Shown piece by piece: positions 1 through 5,337 of a DNA stretch of 46,189 nucleotides (the stretch's first letter is position 1; each line of letters starts with the position of its first letter). The translations under genes were made by a program, and so were the position numbers. The notes under the pieces were generated by a model that was not told the DNA's origin, did no database searches, and saw only the letters and a program-made list of their open reading frames with translations. The DNA is taken from positions 1-46,189 of the forward strand of contig SFKZ01000015.1 in assembly GCA_004553595.1 (NCBI GenBank), read 5' to 3'. This DNA is from Methanobrevibacter ruminantium (GTDB lineage: Archaea; Methanobacteriota; Methanobacteria; Methanobacteriales; Methanobacteriaceae).

Positions 1-22
1 AAAAAAAAAAAAAAAAAAAAAA
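1..22. repeat. Poly-A run at the window edge
   Basis: Twenty-two consecutive A residues open the window. A homopolymer at a contig edge is a common place for an assembly to break, so this is probably not a biological genome end. A comparable run of 24 T lies at 1868-1891. Confidence 0.8.
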
Positions 23-30
23 TAGATCCC

Positions 31-111
31 AGCTCTCAGCTCCATTGAGCCTAGCTCCTAGGTCACAGCTCTCAGCTCCTAGAGGAGACCAACCCCTTAG
101 CTCTCAGCTCC
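31..111. repeat. Three direct copies of AGCTCTCAGCTCC
   Basis: The 13-mer AGCTCTCAGCTCC occurs exactly at 31-43, 67-79 and 99-111. The shorter core CAGCTCC recurs near 410, 950, 965, 975 and 1905, always in the GC-richer non-coding patches of the early region. The function is unknown. Confidence 0.75.
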
Positions 112-217
112 TTGGGGGTAACACGTAGGTGGCAAACCTGGGTGTAGTATTTCCCGGAAAATAAAGAGGTAGTAGTTTGATCCTCTCTTTTTTATTGTAT
201 TTTTTATAAAAAAAGAC

Positions 218-247
218 TTGACATTTTCTGCCAAGATCTGTTAAAAT
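218..247 (+). promoter_or_regulatory. Promoter of ncRNA-class unit A
   Basis: TTGACA at 218-223, an 18-bp spacer and TAAAAT at 242-247, followed by TATTATAATGGG. The ATAATGGG start region is shared with the promoters at 4117, 4679 and 5721, which also precede non-coding sequence. Confidence 0.6.
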
Positions 248-255
248 TATTATAA

Positions 256-360
256 TGGGAAGTGTTTTTTTATAAAAAAAAAGAGATTAGACTCCCCCCT
301 CCCCTTCTTCTGGCAGTTAGATCTCATTACACGGCTCAGGTCTAACTATTGCCCACATAT
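256..360 (+). ncRNA. Candidate small RNA A
   Basis: No ORF with a ribosome site follows the promoter. The transcript would begin near the GGGAAG at 257 and contain a hairpin made of GTTAGATCT (316-324) and AGGTCTAAC (338-346), eight of nine positions Watson-Crick. The 3' end is not defined by an obvious terminator. The stretch also has a C-rich segment at 292-305. It could instead be only a leader. The call rests on promoter class and structure, not on homology. Confidence 0.3.
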
Positions 361-448
361 TTAATTTTTCTTTTCCTCCTTTCTTTATAATATAATTATA
401 CATCTTTCAGCTCCCAATAGTCAAGTATTTTTTGAAAAATTTTAGCAT

Positions 449-478
449 TTGACAACGATGTATTTTTTAGTGTATAAT
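449..478 (+). promoter_or_regulatory. Promoter of the HNH endonuclease gene
   Basis: TTGACA at 449-454, an 18-bp spacer and TATAAT at 473-478. The ribosome site AGGAGGG (488-494) lies directly downstream, which leaves a leader of only about 15-20 nt. Confidence 0.75.
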
Positions 479-501
479 ATATGTTATAGGAGGGATCTCT
501 T

Positions 502-942
502 ATGAACGAAAAATGGAAAATATATAGAGAACAATTTGCTGTAAGCAATCAAGGCACTGTTATCAATTTAAAAACTTGTAAAAAACTAACACCCAGTATC
601 AATTATAACGGGTATGTATATGTTGATTTAAGGGGAGAAGGTTGGAGGGAGAATAAGCGATACCACCGTTTGCTGGCAGAATTGTTTATCCCCAATCCCA
701 AAAATTTGCCACAGATCAATCATATTGATGGGAATAAGACCAATAATGATCTGGGTAATTTAGAGTGGTGCGATAATAGTTATAACAATTTAAACAAACA
801 CTATAAATTGCAAAAGACCTTTTCAGCCAAAGAAAAAGAGCAAATGAAAAAGGATTATTCGGAGCTCCCTATGCCCCAGTTGTGCAAAAAATATAAGACA
901 GATTATAAAACCATTAGGAAGATCGTAGCTCCCAAAGACTAG
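502..942 (+). CDS. HNH homing endonuclease (NUMOD4-HNH type)
   Basis: The 146-aa protein resembles free-standing phage homing endonucleases that cut DNA at specific sites and spread their own gene. An N-terminal NUMOD4-like part (about residues 4-45, with WKIYREQFAVSNQGTV) is followed by an HNH_3 nuclease core. The core has the YHR histidine at 55 and INHIDGNKTNNDLGNLEW at 72-89, where H74, D76 and N78 fit the active-site region. The C-terminal 40 residues look like a DNA-binding helix-turn-helix. The start is set by AGGAGGG eight bases upstream. It has its own promoter and lies among repeats. The codons are as AT-rich as those of its neighbours. The target site cannot be read from the window. 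Confidence 0.9.
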   Translation: MNEKWKIYREQFAVSNQGTVINLKTCKKLTPSINYNGYVYVDLRGEGWRENKRYHRLLAELFIPNPKNLPQINHIDGNKTNNDLGNLEWCDNSYNNLNKHYKLQKTFSAKEKEQMKKDYSELPMPQLCKKYKTDYKTIRKIVAPKD

Positions 943-1086
943 CTTTCGCAGCTCCCACCCAGCTCCAAATAGGTGGCAATGCCAGCTCCATGCTACCAAA
1001 TTATAGGTGGCAACACCTGATCTGATCCACCTTGATCGGATCTCTTGCCCCTGGGATAATTTTTGCAATAAATTTTTAAAAAAGAC
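943..1086. other. Non-coding GC-richer patch with AGCTCC and GGTGGCAA repeats
   Basis: No supported gene lies here. The patch has several CAGCTCC cores, two GGTGGCAA words (992 and 1008) also seen near 126, and a cluster of GATC words near 1020-1042 in partial inverted orientation. The minus-strand reading frame here has no ribosome site and mirrors the end of the HNH gene. Confidence 0.5.
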
Positions 1087-1115
1087 TTGCATTTTACTCC
1101 ATAATTTGATATAAT
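1087..1115 (+). promoter_or_regulatory. Early promoter of the 49-aa gene
   Basis: TTGCAT at 1087-1092, a 17-bp spacer and TATAAT at 1110-1115, then a short A-rich leader with AAAGAAAGGAAG. It has the mRNA-type start region (TTGTAAATAAA). Confidence 0.75.
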
Positions 1116-1151
1116 TATATTGTAAATAAAAAAGAAAGGAAGAGTGATAAA

Positions 1152-1301
1152 ATGAAACAAAAACTAATTAAAAAATTGCACGATCTAATGCTACAAATAA
1201 TTACTTGTAATGATGCTGAACTTGATAAGATAGGAATTGAACTTGCCGAAATAGAAAAACAACTAATTAATTGGCAAGAAAAAAAATCTCAAAAAAAATA
1301 A
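1152..1301 (+). CDS. Small early protein, 49 aa, paralog of the gene at 9664-9825
   Basis: A short helical, charged protein beginning MKQKLIKKLHDLMLQII and ending in a lysine-rich tail. The family is not recognised. It aligns without gaps to the minus-strand 53-aa protein at 9664-9825: K.K.I.K.LH, then I.T..D...LD..G..L.EIEK.LI..Q. The ATG follows the ribosome site AAAGAAAGGAAGAG at the standard distance, and the gene has its own promoter. Two amphipathic helices suggest a small protein-protein interaction module, possibly an inhibitor of a host factor, but nothing in the sequence shows which. Confidence 0.75.
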   Translation: MKQKLIKKLHDLMLQIITCNDAELDKIGIELAEIEKQLINWQEKKSQKK

Positions 1302-1309
1302 AAAAATAC

Positions 1310-1338
1310 TTGACTTTAAGGACAAGATGTAGTATAAT
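1310..1338 (+). promoter_or_regulatory. Early promoter without a gene
   Basis: TTGACT at 1310-1315, a 17-bp spacer and TATAAT at 1333-1338. Only about 60 nt separate it from the next -35 box. The transcript start carries just ATG AAG AAA TAA. It may be a tandem promoter for the gene at 1494 or the scar of a lost gene. Confidence 0.65.
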
Positions 1339-1400
1339 TAATATATCAAATGAAGAAATAAAAGAAAAGTAAAAAAATTAAAAAAAATTAAAAAAAACAC

Positions 1401-1429
1401 TTGACTTTTAAATCTGAATTTGATATAAT
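1401..1429 (+). promoter_or_regulatory. Early promoter of winged-helix gene 1
   Basis: TTGACT at 1401-1406, a 17-bp spacer and TATAAT at 1424-1429, followed by ATATATGTAAATAAA, the start region typical of the protein-coding class. Confidence 0.8.
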
Positions 1430-1445
1430 ATATATGTAAATAAAA

Positions 1446-1493
1446 AAAGAAAGGGCATTAACAAATTAGTCGGTTAATGTAATGGTGATTAAA
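1446..1493 (+). promoter_or_regulatory. Ribosome site separated from its start by a hairpin
   Basis: The usual spacing AGAAAGGAAAGTGATAAA-ATG is interrupted here. AAAGAAAGGG (1446-1455) is followed by CATTAAC (1456-1462), ten loop bases and GTTAATG (1473-1479), then GTGATTAAA and the ATG at 1494. Folding the 7-bp hairpin would bring the ribosome site close to the start codon. Confidence 0.55.
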
Positions 1494-1739
1494 ATGGCTA
1501 AAGCAAAAGAATTATTTAATGTTAGAGGAGTAAACTTAACTGCTCACGAAAAAAATGTTTACGACAAAGTAAAGGAATTAGGCACTGTTGACTACAACCA
1601 AGTAGCAACTGCTTGTAATGTATCTACTAAGTCTGCTATTGCAACATTAGCAAGATTAGAAAAAACTCACGGTTTATTAAGAAAAAATGAACCAGTAAAA
1701 GTAACTACTTACGAAGTTGCTGATGTAGAGGGCGAATAG
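1494..1739 (+). CDS. Small winged helix-turn-helix protein, paralog 1
   Basis: An 81-aa protein with a compact winged-helix shape: helix LTAHEKNVYDKVKEL, then VDYNQVATACNVSTKSAIA as helix-turn-recognition helix, then a basic wing around HGLLRKNEPVKV. It is near-identical in length and layout to 2684-2929 and 5425-5670. It is probably a phage DNA-binding regulator or nucleoid-type protein acting in the host cytoplasm. The start at 1494 is preferred over the ATG at 1482, because it aligns with the starts of both paralogs. The last codons (GAT GTA GAG GGC GAA TAG) also form the stem of the terminator. It has its own promoter. Confidence 0.85.
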   Translation: MAKAKELFNVRGVNLTAHEKNVYDKVKELGTVDYNQVATACNVSTKSAIATLARLEKTHGLLRKNEPVKVTTYEVADVEGE

Positions 1740-1751
1740 TCCTCTTTTTTT
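1727..1751 (+). terminator. Rho-independent terminator spanning the stop codon
   Basis: AGAGG (1727-1731) pairs with CCTCT (1741-1745), followed by a T run to 1751. The stop codon TAG sits in the loop, so the 5' arm is coding sequence. Confidence 0.75.
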
Positions 1752-1764
1752 ATTTACTGTAAAG

Positions 1765-1778
1765 CGAACAAATGTTTG
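1765..1778. promoter_or_regulatory. LexA/DinR-like box 1
   Basis: CGAACAAATGTTTG fits the Firmicutes SOS consensus CGAACRNRYGTTYG. It lies 46 bp upstream of the -35 box at 1825 and just after winged-helix gene 1. It may bind host LexA or a phage regulator. Confidence 0.5.
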
Positions 1779-1824
1779 TCAAATACTTGACAAAAAATTT
1801 TTTTATTTTTTTTATTAAAAATAC

Positions 1825-1854
1825 TTGACTTTGTGGGGGAAAGTGTGATATAAT
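1825..1854 (+). promoter_or_regulatory. Promoter of ncRNA-class unit B
   Basis: TTGACT at 1825-1830, an 18-bp spacer and TATAAT at 1849-1854, followed by TAAAGGGGAAG. A run of 24 T starts 13 bp further on. Confidence 0.65.
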
Positions 1855-1911
1855 TAAAGGGGAAGTATTTTTTTTTTTTTTTTTTTTTTTTATTTTCGCA
1901 CTCCCAGCTCC

Positions 1912-1931
1912 GACACACCCGGGTGCGTTGT
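1912..1931 (+). repeat. 20-mer element, copy 1
   Basis: GACACACCCGGGTGCGTTGT. Consensus over seven copies: GAYACRCCYGGRTGMGTTGT, with this orientation in all. The centre is an imperfect dyad (CACCC/GGGTG here). Confidence 0.75.
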
Positions 1932-1975
1932 TGCCCCCCCGTTAGGGGGTAAGGGGCTAGGTGGTTGCCCCTGGG

Positions 1976-1989
1976 TTGGGTTAACCCAA
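1976..1989. repeat. Palindrome TTGGGTTAACCCAA
   Basis: A perfect 14-bp palindrome followed after five bases by a 20-mer. The same pair (palindrome, then 20-mer) recurs at 4211-4247. Confidence 0.7.
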
Positions 1990-1994
1990 GATCT

Positions 1995-2014
1995 GATACG
2001 CCCGGTTGAGTTGT
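1995..2014 (+). repeat. 20-mer element, copy 2
   Basis: GATACGCCCGGTTGAGTTGT, right after the palindrome at 1976-1989. Confidence 0.75.
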
Positions 2015-2045
2015 AAGATCTTTTTGATCCTGGGGAGGATCTCAC

Positions 2046-2065
2046 GATACGCCCGGATGAGTTGT
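2046..2065 (+). repeat. 20-mer element, copy 3
   Basis: GATACGCCCGGATGAGTTGT. It ends 49 bp before the -35 box at 2115, about the same offset as copies 4 and 5. Confidence 0.75.
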
Positions 2066-2114
2066 CTTTCATTATTATAATATAAAAAAACTTGAAAAAC
2101 TTTTATAAAAATGC

Positions 2115-2143
2115 TTGACTTCTTTTTCTTTATTTGGTATAAT
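2115..2143 (+). promoter_or_regulatory. Early promoter of the 59-aa gene
   Basis: TTGACT at 2115-2120, a 17-bp spacer and TATAAT at 2138-2143, then TAAGATGTAATAAAG. Confidence 0.8.
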
Positions 2144-2175
2144 TAAGATGTAATAAAGAAAGGAAAGTGATAAAA

Positions 2176-2355
2176 ATGGAAGAAAGAATCGACGAAATTA
2201 TGCAAGCAATAATTTTACAAGCATTAAAAGACAATCCAGATGGACTAACTCAAAGACAAATAGAAAGACTTGTCAAGAAAAAAATGAAAAAGTTAAAAAA
2301 ATTACTAATTTTATTTAATGAGTTTGACAACTTGACAATAACTAAAAAAAATTAA
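2176..2355 (+). CDS. Small early protein, 59 aa, unknown
   Basis: The ATG at 2176 follows AAGAAAGGAAAG at the same spacing as the other early genes. A GTG nine bases upstream is in frame but sits against the ribosome site. The protein is helical and begins MEERIDEIMQAIILQAL. NPDGLTQRQIERLVKKKM resembles the helix-turn-helix of a small winged-helix domain, and a lysine-rich stretch follows. It might bind nucleic acid. The family is not recognised. The gene has its own promoter, and the next promoter starts 20 bp after its stop. Confidence 0.75.
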   Translation: MEERIDEIMQAIILQALKDNPDGLTQRQIERLVKKKMKKLKKLLILFNEFDNLTITKKN

Positions 2356-2374
2356 AAAAAGTTAAAAAAAAGTA

Positions 2375-2403
2375 TTGACTTAATTTAAAAACTATGGTAT
2401 AAT
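2375..2403 (+). promoter_or_regulatory. Early promoter of the 40-aa gene
   Basis: TTGACT at 2375-2380, a 17-bp spacer and TATAAT at 2398-2403. From the -10 box to the ribosome site the sequence is nearly identical to that of the promoter at 2115, which points to a recent duplication of the control region. Confidence 0.8.
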
Positions 2404-2435
2404 TAAGATGTAATAAAGAAAGGAAAGTGATAATT

Positions 2436-2558
2436 ATGGCAATGACACCTGCAAAAAGACATCAAATAAGAGCAAAGCAAGAGGCAATGCAAAAAGCAAG
2501 AAAAGAGGAAAGACTTGGACTTGCTAAAAAAACAACAAAGAAAAAGGGAAGAAAATAA
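2436..2558 (+). CDS. Very small basic protein, 40 aa
   Basis: The 40 codons start at an ATG set 11 bases after GAAAGGAAAG. About one third of residues are Lys or Arg, with a tail of TTKKKGRK and an alanine-rich helix (AKQEAMQKARKEE) in the middle. Such a protein would bind nucleic acid or acidic protein surfaces non-specifically. No family is recognised. Promoter, ribosome site and codon use match the real neighbours, so translation is likely. Its last codons form the 5' arm of a 9-bp hairpin (2546-2567). Confidence 0.7.
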   Translation: MAMTPAKRHQIRAKQEAMQKARKEERLGLAKKTTKKKGRK

Positions 2559-2567
2559 TTTCTTCCC
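2546..2567 (+). other. Stop-codon hairpin lacking a T run
   Basis: GGGAAGAAA (2546-2554) pairs perfectly with TTTCTTCCC (2559-2567) around a 4-base loop that ends in the stop codon. C and A residues follow instead of a T run, so it is a 3'-end stabiliser or weak terminator rather than a standard one. Confidence 0.6.
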
Positions 2568-2602
2568 CCCTCAAAAAAAATTAAAAAAAGTTAAAAAAGG
2601 TA

Positions 2603-2631
2603 TTGACATTTGACCTAATAAATGTTATAAT
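2603..2631 (+). promoter_or_regulatory. Early promoter of winged-helix gene 2
   Basis: TTGACA at 2603-2608, a 17-bp spacer and TATAAT at 2626-2631, then TAATATGTAA. The transcript begins with the hairpin TGAGAG (2643-2648)/CTCTCA (2656-2661). Confidence 0.85.
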
Positions 2632-2683
2632 TAATATGTAAATGAGAGATAGCCACTCTCAAAAAGAAAGGAAAGTGATAAAA

Positions 2684-2929
2684 ATGGCAAAAACTAAAGA
2701 AACTTTTAATGTAAGAGGTGTAGAACTAACTGCACACGAAAAAAATGTTTATGAAAAGGTTGTAGAACTTGGAAAAGTTGACTATAATCAAATTGCTACA
2801 AGTTGTAATGTAAGTCCTAAAAGTGCAATAGCAACACTTGCTAGACTTGAAAAAACACACGGACTTCTAAAGAAAAATGAACCCGTAAAGGTTACAACTT
2901 ATGAAATCGCCGAAGATATAGAGGACTAG
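2684..2929 (+). CDS. Small winged helix-turn-helix protein, paralog 2
   Basis: 81 aa, closely related to the protein at 1494-1739: the same FNVRGV start, the same AHEKNVY helix, SAIATLARLEKTHGLL recognition region and PVKVTTYE strand. Many synonymous sites differ, so this is an old duplication or a separately acquired copy, not a recent one. It is probably a DNA-binding regulator. The start at 2684 fits the ribosome site AGAAAGGAAAG. An ATG at 2642 lies in the 5' hairpin and is rejected. The acidic tail EDIED is encoded by the terminator stem. Confidence 0.85.
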   Translation: MAKTKETFNVRGVELTAHEKNVYEKVVELGKVDYNQIATSCNVSPKSAIATLARLEKTHGLLKKNEPVKVTTYEIAEDIED

Positions 2930-2948
2930 AAACCTCTATATTTTTTTT
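2916..2948 (+). terminator. Rho-independent terminator spanning the stop codon
   Basis: ATATAGAGG (2916-2924) pairs with CCTCTATAT (2933-2941), then a T run. The TAG lies in the 8-base loop. Confidence 0.85.
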
Positions 2949-2959
2949 ATGTCCTGATA

Positions 2960-2973
2960 CGAACAAATGTTCG
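2960..2973. promoter_or_regulatory. LexA/DinR-like box 2
   Basis: CGAACAAATGTTCG, a perfect match to the Firmicutes SOS consensus, lies 44 bp upstream of the -35 box at 3018. It could also fold as a 5-bp hairpin. Confidence 0.55.
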
Positions 2974-3017
2974 CTTTTAGCCCCCCCAAAAAAAAATTAA
3001 AAAATTATAAAAAACTA

Positions 3018-3046
3018 TTGACTTTCACTTGCATTTTTGCTATAAT
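3018..3046 (+). promoter_or_regulatory. Promoter of ncRNA-class unit C
   Basis: TTGACT at 3018-3023, a 17-bp spacer and TATAAT at 3041-3046, followed by TATGTTAGAGGTGG. Confidence 0.75.
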
Positions 3047-3052
3047 TATGTT

Positions 3053-3140
3053 AGAGGTGGAGGAGAACCCCTTATAAAAAAGATCCCCCATTAGATCATC
3101 TGATGATACGCCCGGATCAGTTGTACGGGTTGAGATGCTC
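3053..3140 (+). ncRNA. Candidate small RNA C
   Basis: A transcript from about 3053 has no usable ORF: purine-rich GAGGTGGAGGAG, an A-rich spacer, two GATC words that can pair, and CTGAT...ATCAG pairing around the 20-mer at 3105-3124. The next A-tract and promoter begin right after it. The layout matches units D and E. Confidence 0.4.
3105..3124 (+). repeat. 20-mer element, copy 4
   Basis: GATACGCCCGGATCAGTTGT. It ends 49 bp before the -35 box at 3174. Confidence 0.75.
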
Positions 3141-3173
3141 CCAAAAAAAAATTAAAAAAAATATAAAAAAGTA

Positions 3174-3202
3174 TTGACTTTTGATTTGGTCTATGATATA
3201 CT
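3174..3202 (+). promoter_or_regulatory. Early promoter without a gene
   Basis: TTGACT at 3174-3179, a 17-bp spacer and TATACT at 3197-3202, followed by TAATATGTAATCAAGGAAAG. That is a complete coding-class leader with ribosome site, but no ORF follows before the next promoter. Confidence 0.7.
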
Positions 3203-3260
3203 TAATATGTAATCAAGGAAAGACACCAAAGAAAAAAATAAAAAAAATATTAAAAAAGTG

Positions 3261-3289
3261 TTGACACTGATTAGAAAGTATGTTATAAT
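3261..3289 (+). promoter_or_regulatory. Early promoter of the exonuclease gene
   Basis: TTGACA at 3261-3266, a 17-bp spacer and TATAAT at 3284-3289, then AAATATGTAATTAAG. Confidence 0.85.
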
Positions 3290-3321
3290 AAATATGTAAT
3301 TAAGAAAGGAAAGTGAATTAA

Positions 3322-4086
3322 ATGGAAACAAAAGGTTATCCACAAAAACAAAAAAATATCAATGTTAGAAAGGTTAAAAATATTTTAGGAATTGACACTG
3401 AAACTATTATGGACTTACAAAACGCAATGCCATTTGATATCGGTTATGTTGTTTACAATAACAAAGAAGATAAAATCGAAAAACAAGGAACTTATCTTGT
3501 TAGAAAGTTTGTAAATAATAAATACATTATTTTATCAAGTTGGAGTGCTAACAAATACGAAAGACATTATAAACCACTTTTAAACACTAAAACAAAAGAT
3601 GTTAAAGTTGAAAGTGTAGAAAAAATAGCAAAAGAATTTGCTAAAATAATTAAAAAGTATGATATCAAATATATGTTTGCTCACAATGGACAATTTGATT
3701 ATCAAGCACTTAAAAGATTATTTGAAGATGTTGGAGTTAAAAATCCATTTGAAAATCTTGATATAATTGATACAATGATGTTAAGTTATAAAACTATTAC
3801 AACTACAAAAGAATATGAAAACTTTTGTAAAGAAAATAAAAACATCACAAAATTACAAGATAAAAAAGTTGTTAGTCGTTTTATTACTGATAGTAATAGA
3901 GTAAGACAAACTGCCGAAAGTATCTTCGCATTTATAGATAAAAATATTGATTTTGAAGAAAATCACACAGGACTTGAAGATATCAAAATTGAATTAGAAA
4001 TCTTTAAGTATTGCAAAGGTAAAAAAGCAATTTTCCCTATCAATACACAACCAACTTGGCGTGATTTTGCAAAATTAGAAAGTTAA
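3322..4086 (+). CDS. DnaQ-like 3'-5' exonuclease (DEDDh)
   Basis: The 254-aa protein carries the three exonuclease motifs: ExoI GIDTET with D25 and E27, ExoII AHNGQFDYQAL with D126, and ExoIII HTGLED with H215 and D220. This is the DEDDh pattern of two-metal 3'-5' exonucleases that trim single-stranded DNA or RNA. No polymerase is fused or adjacent, so it may act in replication proofreading, recombination or nucleic-acid turnover early in infection. The gene is monocistronic with its own promoter, leader and terminator. The ATG at 3322 follows AAGAAAGGAAAG. It is the largest early gene seen here. Confidence 0.9.
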   Translation: METKGYPQKQKNINVRKVKNILGIDTETIMDLQNAMPFDIGYVVYNNKEDKIEKQGTYLVRKFVNNKYIILSSWSANKYERHYKPLLNTKTKDVKVESVEKIAKEFAKIIKKYDIKYMFAHNGQFDYQALKRLFEDVGVKNPFENLDIIDTMMLSYKTITTTKEYENFCKENKNITKLQDKKVVSRFITDSNRVRQTAESIFAFIDKNIDFEENHTGLEDIKIELEIFKYCKGKKAIFPINTQPTWRDFAKLES

Positions 4087-4105
4087 AAAAACTTTCTTTT
4101 TTTTT
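4077..4105 (+). terminator. Rho-independent terminator spanning the stop codon
   Basis: AGAAAGTT (4077-4084) pairs with AACTTTCT (4090-4097), followed by a T run to 4105. The stop codon TAA (4084-4086) is at the top of the stem. Confidence 0.8.
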
Positions 4106-4116
4106 GTAAAAAAGTA

Positions 4117-4145
4117 TTGACTTTATACCAAAACAATGCTATAAT
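4117..4145 (+). promoter_or_regulatory. Promoter of ncRNA-class unit D
   Basis: TTGACT at 4117-4122, a 17-bp spacer and TATAAT at 4140-4145, followed by TATAATGGGGGTGG. Confidence 0.8.
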
Positions 4146-4210
4146 TATAATGGGGGTGGATGATGATGATATATATAACAACGCCGCCTGGCGTGTCATA
4201 AACGCCCCCC

Positions 4211-4226
4211 TTTGGGTTAACCCAAA
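4211..4226. repeat. Palindrome TTTGGGTTAACCCAAA
   Basis: A perfect 16-bp palindrome containing the 14-bp palindrome at 1976-1989. It is followed by a 20-mer after one base. Confidence 0.75.
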
Positions 4227-4227
4227 T

Positions 4228-4247
4228 GATACACCTGGATGAGTTGT
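4228..4247 (+). repeat. 20-mer element, copy 5
   Basis: GATACACCTGGATGAGTTGT. It ends 47 bp before the -35 box at 4295. Confidence 0.75.
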
Positions 4248-4294
4248 AGACAAAAGCCTAGAATAAAAAAATTGAAAAAAGTTTCAAAAAACTA

Positions 4295-4323
4295 TTGACA
4301 ATGACCTAATACTATGCTATAAT
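4295..4323 (+). promoter_or_regulatory. Early promoter of the 76-aa membrane protein gene
   Basis: TTGACA at 4295-4300, a 17-bp spacer and TATAAT at 4318-4323. The transcript opens with an 8-bp hairpin GTAAGATA (4330-4337)/TATCTTAC (4348-4355). Confidence 0.85.
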
Positions 4324-4387
4324 ATATATGTAAGATAAAGAAAGACATATCTTACAAATGATTATTTAAGAAAGGAAAGTGATACAA

Positions 4388-4618
4388 ATGAATAATCAAA
4401 AAACTAAAAAAAGAGTATTAAAGAAAGGTGTTGAAAAAGTGTTCAGTACAATTGTTGCTATTTGGTTTTTTTGGATAATGACAACAATTGACACAATAGA
4501 CAACCCATTTAATGAAATTAAAAGTTATTTAATCATTACTGGAATATTAACAATACTTGCCTTATTTAGTTTCATAATGCTAATGAAATACTCTAATTTA
4601 TTTGAAGATGCCGACTAG
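4388..4618 (+). CDS. Small membrane protein with two predicted segments
   Basis: A 76-aa protein with a basic N-terminus (NNQKTKKRVLKKGVEK), then two hydrophobic stretches: about residues 20-36 (FSTIVAIWFFWIM) and 48-68 (YLIITGILTILALFSFIML). A short acidic tail FEDAD follows. Both ends probably face the cytoplasm. It is an early gene, not in the lysis cassette, so a role at the host envelope such as superinfection exclusion is possible but only a guess. The start at 4388 is chosen by spacing to AAGAAAGGAAAG. The GTG nine bases earlier is too close. Confidence 0.75.
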   Translation: MNNQKTKKRVLKKGVEKVFSTIVAIWFFWIMTTIDTIDNPFNEIKSYLIITGILTILALFSFIMLMKYSNLFEDAD

Positions 4619-4632
4619 TGCATCTTTTTTTT
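4606..4632 (+). terminator. Rho-independent terminator spanning the stop codon
   Basis: AGATGC (4606-4611) pairs with GCATCT (4620-4625), then a T run to 4632. The stop codon TAG is in the loop. Confidence 0.8.
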
Positions 4633-4678
4633 ATTATTGCATCAGGTACAAAAAAATAAAAAAAATTGCAAAAAAGTA

Positions 4679-4707
4679 TTGACTTTTGTTTCACAAAATG
4701 ATATAAT
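4679..4707 (+). promoter_or_regulatory. Promoter of ncRNA-class unit E
   Basis: TTGACT at 4679-4684, a 17-bp spacer and TATAAT at 4702-4707, followed by TATAATGGGAGAG. Confidence 0.8.
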
Positions 4708-4713
4708 TATAAT

Positions 4714-4790
4714 GGGAGAGAATAATAATAATATAAAAAAAGATCTAGGGGTGGATCTGATGACACGCGTGGGTGAGTTGTAAGAAAGTT
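4714..4790 (+). ncRNA. Candidate small RNA E
   Basis: The transcript starts ATGGGAGAGAATAATAATAA and has no usable ORF. A hairpin AGATC (4741-4745)/GATCT (4754-4758) has a G-rich loop, and the 20-mer at 4762-4781 follows. The 5' half is nearly the same as in unit F. Confidence 0.45.
4762..4781 (+). repeat. 20-mer element, copy 6
   Basis: GACACGCGTGGGTGAGTTGT. It ends 39 bp before the -35 box at 4821. Confidence 0.7.
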
Positions 4791-4820
4791 AAAAAAAATT
4801 AAAAAACTTTTAAAAAAGTA

Positions 4821-4849
4821 TTGACTTTAACCTAATAAAGTGGTATACT
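4821..4849 (+). promoter_or_regulatory. Early promoter of the GIY-YIG gene
   Basis: TTGACT at 4821-4826, a 17-bp spacer and TATACT at 4844-4849, then TAATATGTAATCAAG. Confidence 0.8.
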
Positions 4850-4881
4850 TAATATGTAATCAAGAAAGGAATGAAAAAAAA

Positions 4882-5244
4882 ATGAATTATAGAAACTTTA
4901 AAATTGAAATGGAAGAAAAGGACTTAAAGAAAACAAACTTAATCTATAAATGGTTGATAACTATGAAAGATGGAAAAGTCGCTACTTATGTTGGAATATC
5001 AACAAGACCACTTGATGAAAGAACAAAAGAACACATAAGAGATAAAAGAACATATTTTGATAAGTTCTTAACTGAAAATGAAAACAATATCAAAAGTATT
5101 AAAATTGAAGTTGTAAAAGAGTTAAAAAGAAACTTTAAAGATATGAAAACACAACTTGAAAAAAGAGAAACTAAACTTATAATAAAAGATAAGTTAGAAA
5201 ATGCTTTTAATCTTAATAGTAAAATTGATAAAAGATTTGCATAA
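4882..5244 (+). CDS. GIY-YIG nuclease-like protein, 120 aa
   Basis: The domain core is visible: IYKW at 21-24 for the GIY strand, YVGIS at 36-40 for YIG, the conserved arginine in RPLDER (R47), H51 in TKEH, and a glutamate in LEKRETKLI (E93 or E96) for the metal site. No DNA-binding tail follows, so it is shorter than homing endonucleases and may be a stand-alone single-domain nuclease. The start at 4882 lies 12 bases after AGAAAGGA. An upstream in-frame GTG overlaps the promoter and is rejected. The sequence is very lysine-rich. The substrate is unknown. Confidence 0.75.
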   Translation: MNYRNFKIEMEEKDLKKTNLIYKWLITMKDGKVATYVGISTRPLDERTKEHIRDKRTYFDKFLTENENNIKSIKIEVVKELKRNFKDMKTQLEKRETKLIIKDKLENAFNLNSKIDKRFA

Positions 5245-5250
5245 AAAGTA

Positions 5251-5279
5251 TTGACTTTTAAAAAGATATTTGATATAAT
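5251..5279 (+). promoter_or_regulatory. Early promoter without a gene
   Basis: TTGACT at 5251-5256, a 17-bp spacer and TATAAT at 5274-5279. A leader with AGGAAAGGAAC follows, but no start codon comes before the next promoter. Confidence 0.7.
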
Positions 5280-5337
5280 AATATTGTCAATAGGAAAGGA
5301 ACTTAATAAAAAAAATTAAAAAAAGTTAAAAAAACTA

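Larger units (their letters stand above)
1861..2075 (+). ncRNA. Candidate small RNA B with three 20-mer elements
   Basis: About 210 nt downstream of promoter B contain no gene with a ribosome site. From 5' to 3' there are T24 (1868-1891), a 20-mer (1912-1931), a C7/G5 segment, the palindrome TTGGGTTAACCCAA (1976-1989), a second 20-mer (1995-2014), the hairpin GATCC-TGGGGA-GGATC (2026-2041) and a third 20-mer (2046-2065). The base composition is much GC-richer than the coding DNA around it. It may be several RNAs or a DNA-level array. The minus-strand frame across it only mirrors these repeats. Confidence 0.35.
4152..4255 (+). ncRNA. Candidate small RNA D
   Basis: The transcript starts at ATGGGGG and has no usable ORF. 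It holds a tight hairpin ACGCC-GCCT-GGCGT (4181-4194), the perfect 16-bp palindrome TTTGGGTTAACCCAAA (4211-4226) and a 20-mer (4228-4247). The hairpin plus palindrome plus 20-mer is the most structured of the six units, and it parallels part of unit B. Confidence 0.45.

Noticed and set aside
823..1092. Minus-strand 89-codon reading frame over the end of the HNH gene
   Set aside because: It overlaps the HNH coding region antisense, has no ribosome site, and is low in complexity at the end.
1890..2072. Minus-strand 60-codon reading frame
   Set aside because: It runs through the 20-mer repeats and the palindrome of unit B, has no ribosome site or promoter, and its peptide only reflects the repeated DNA.
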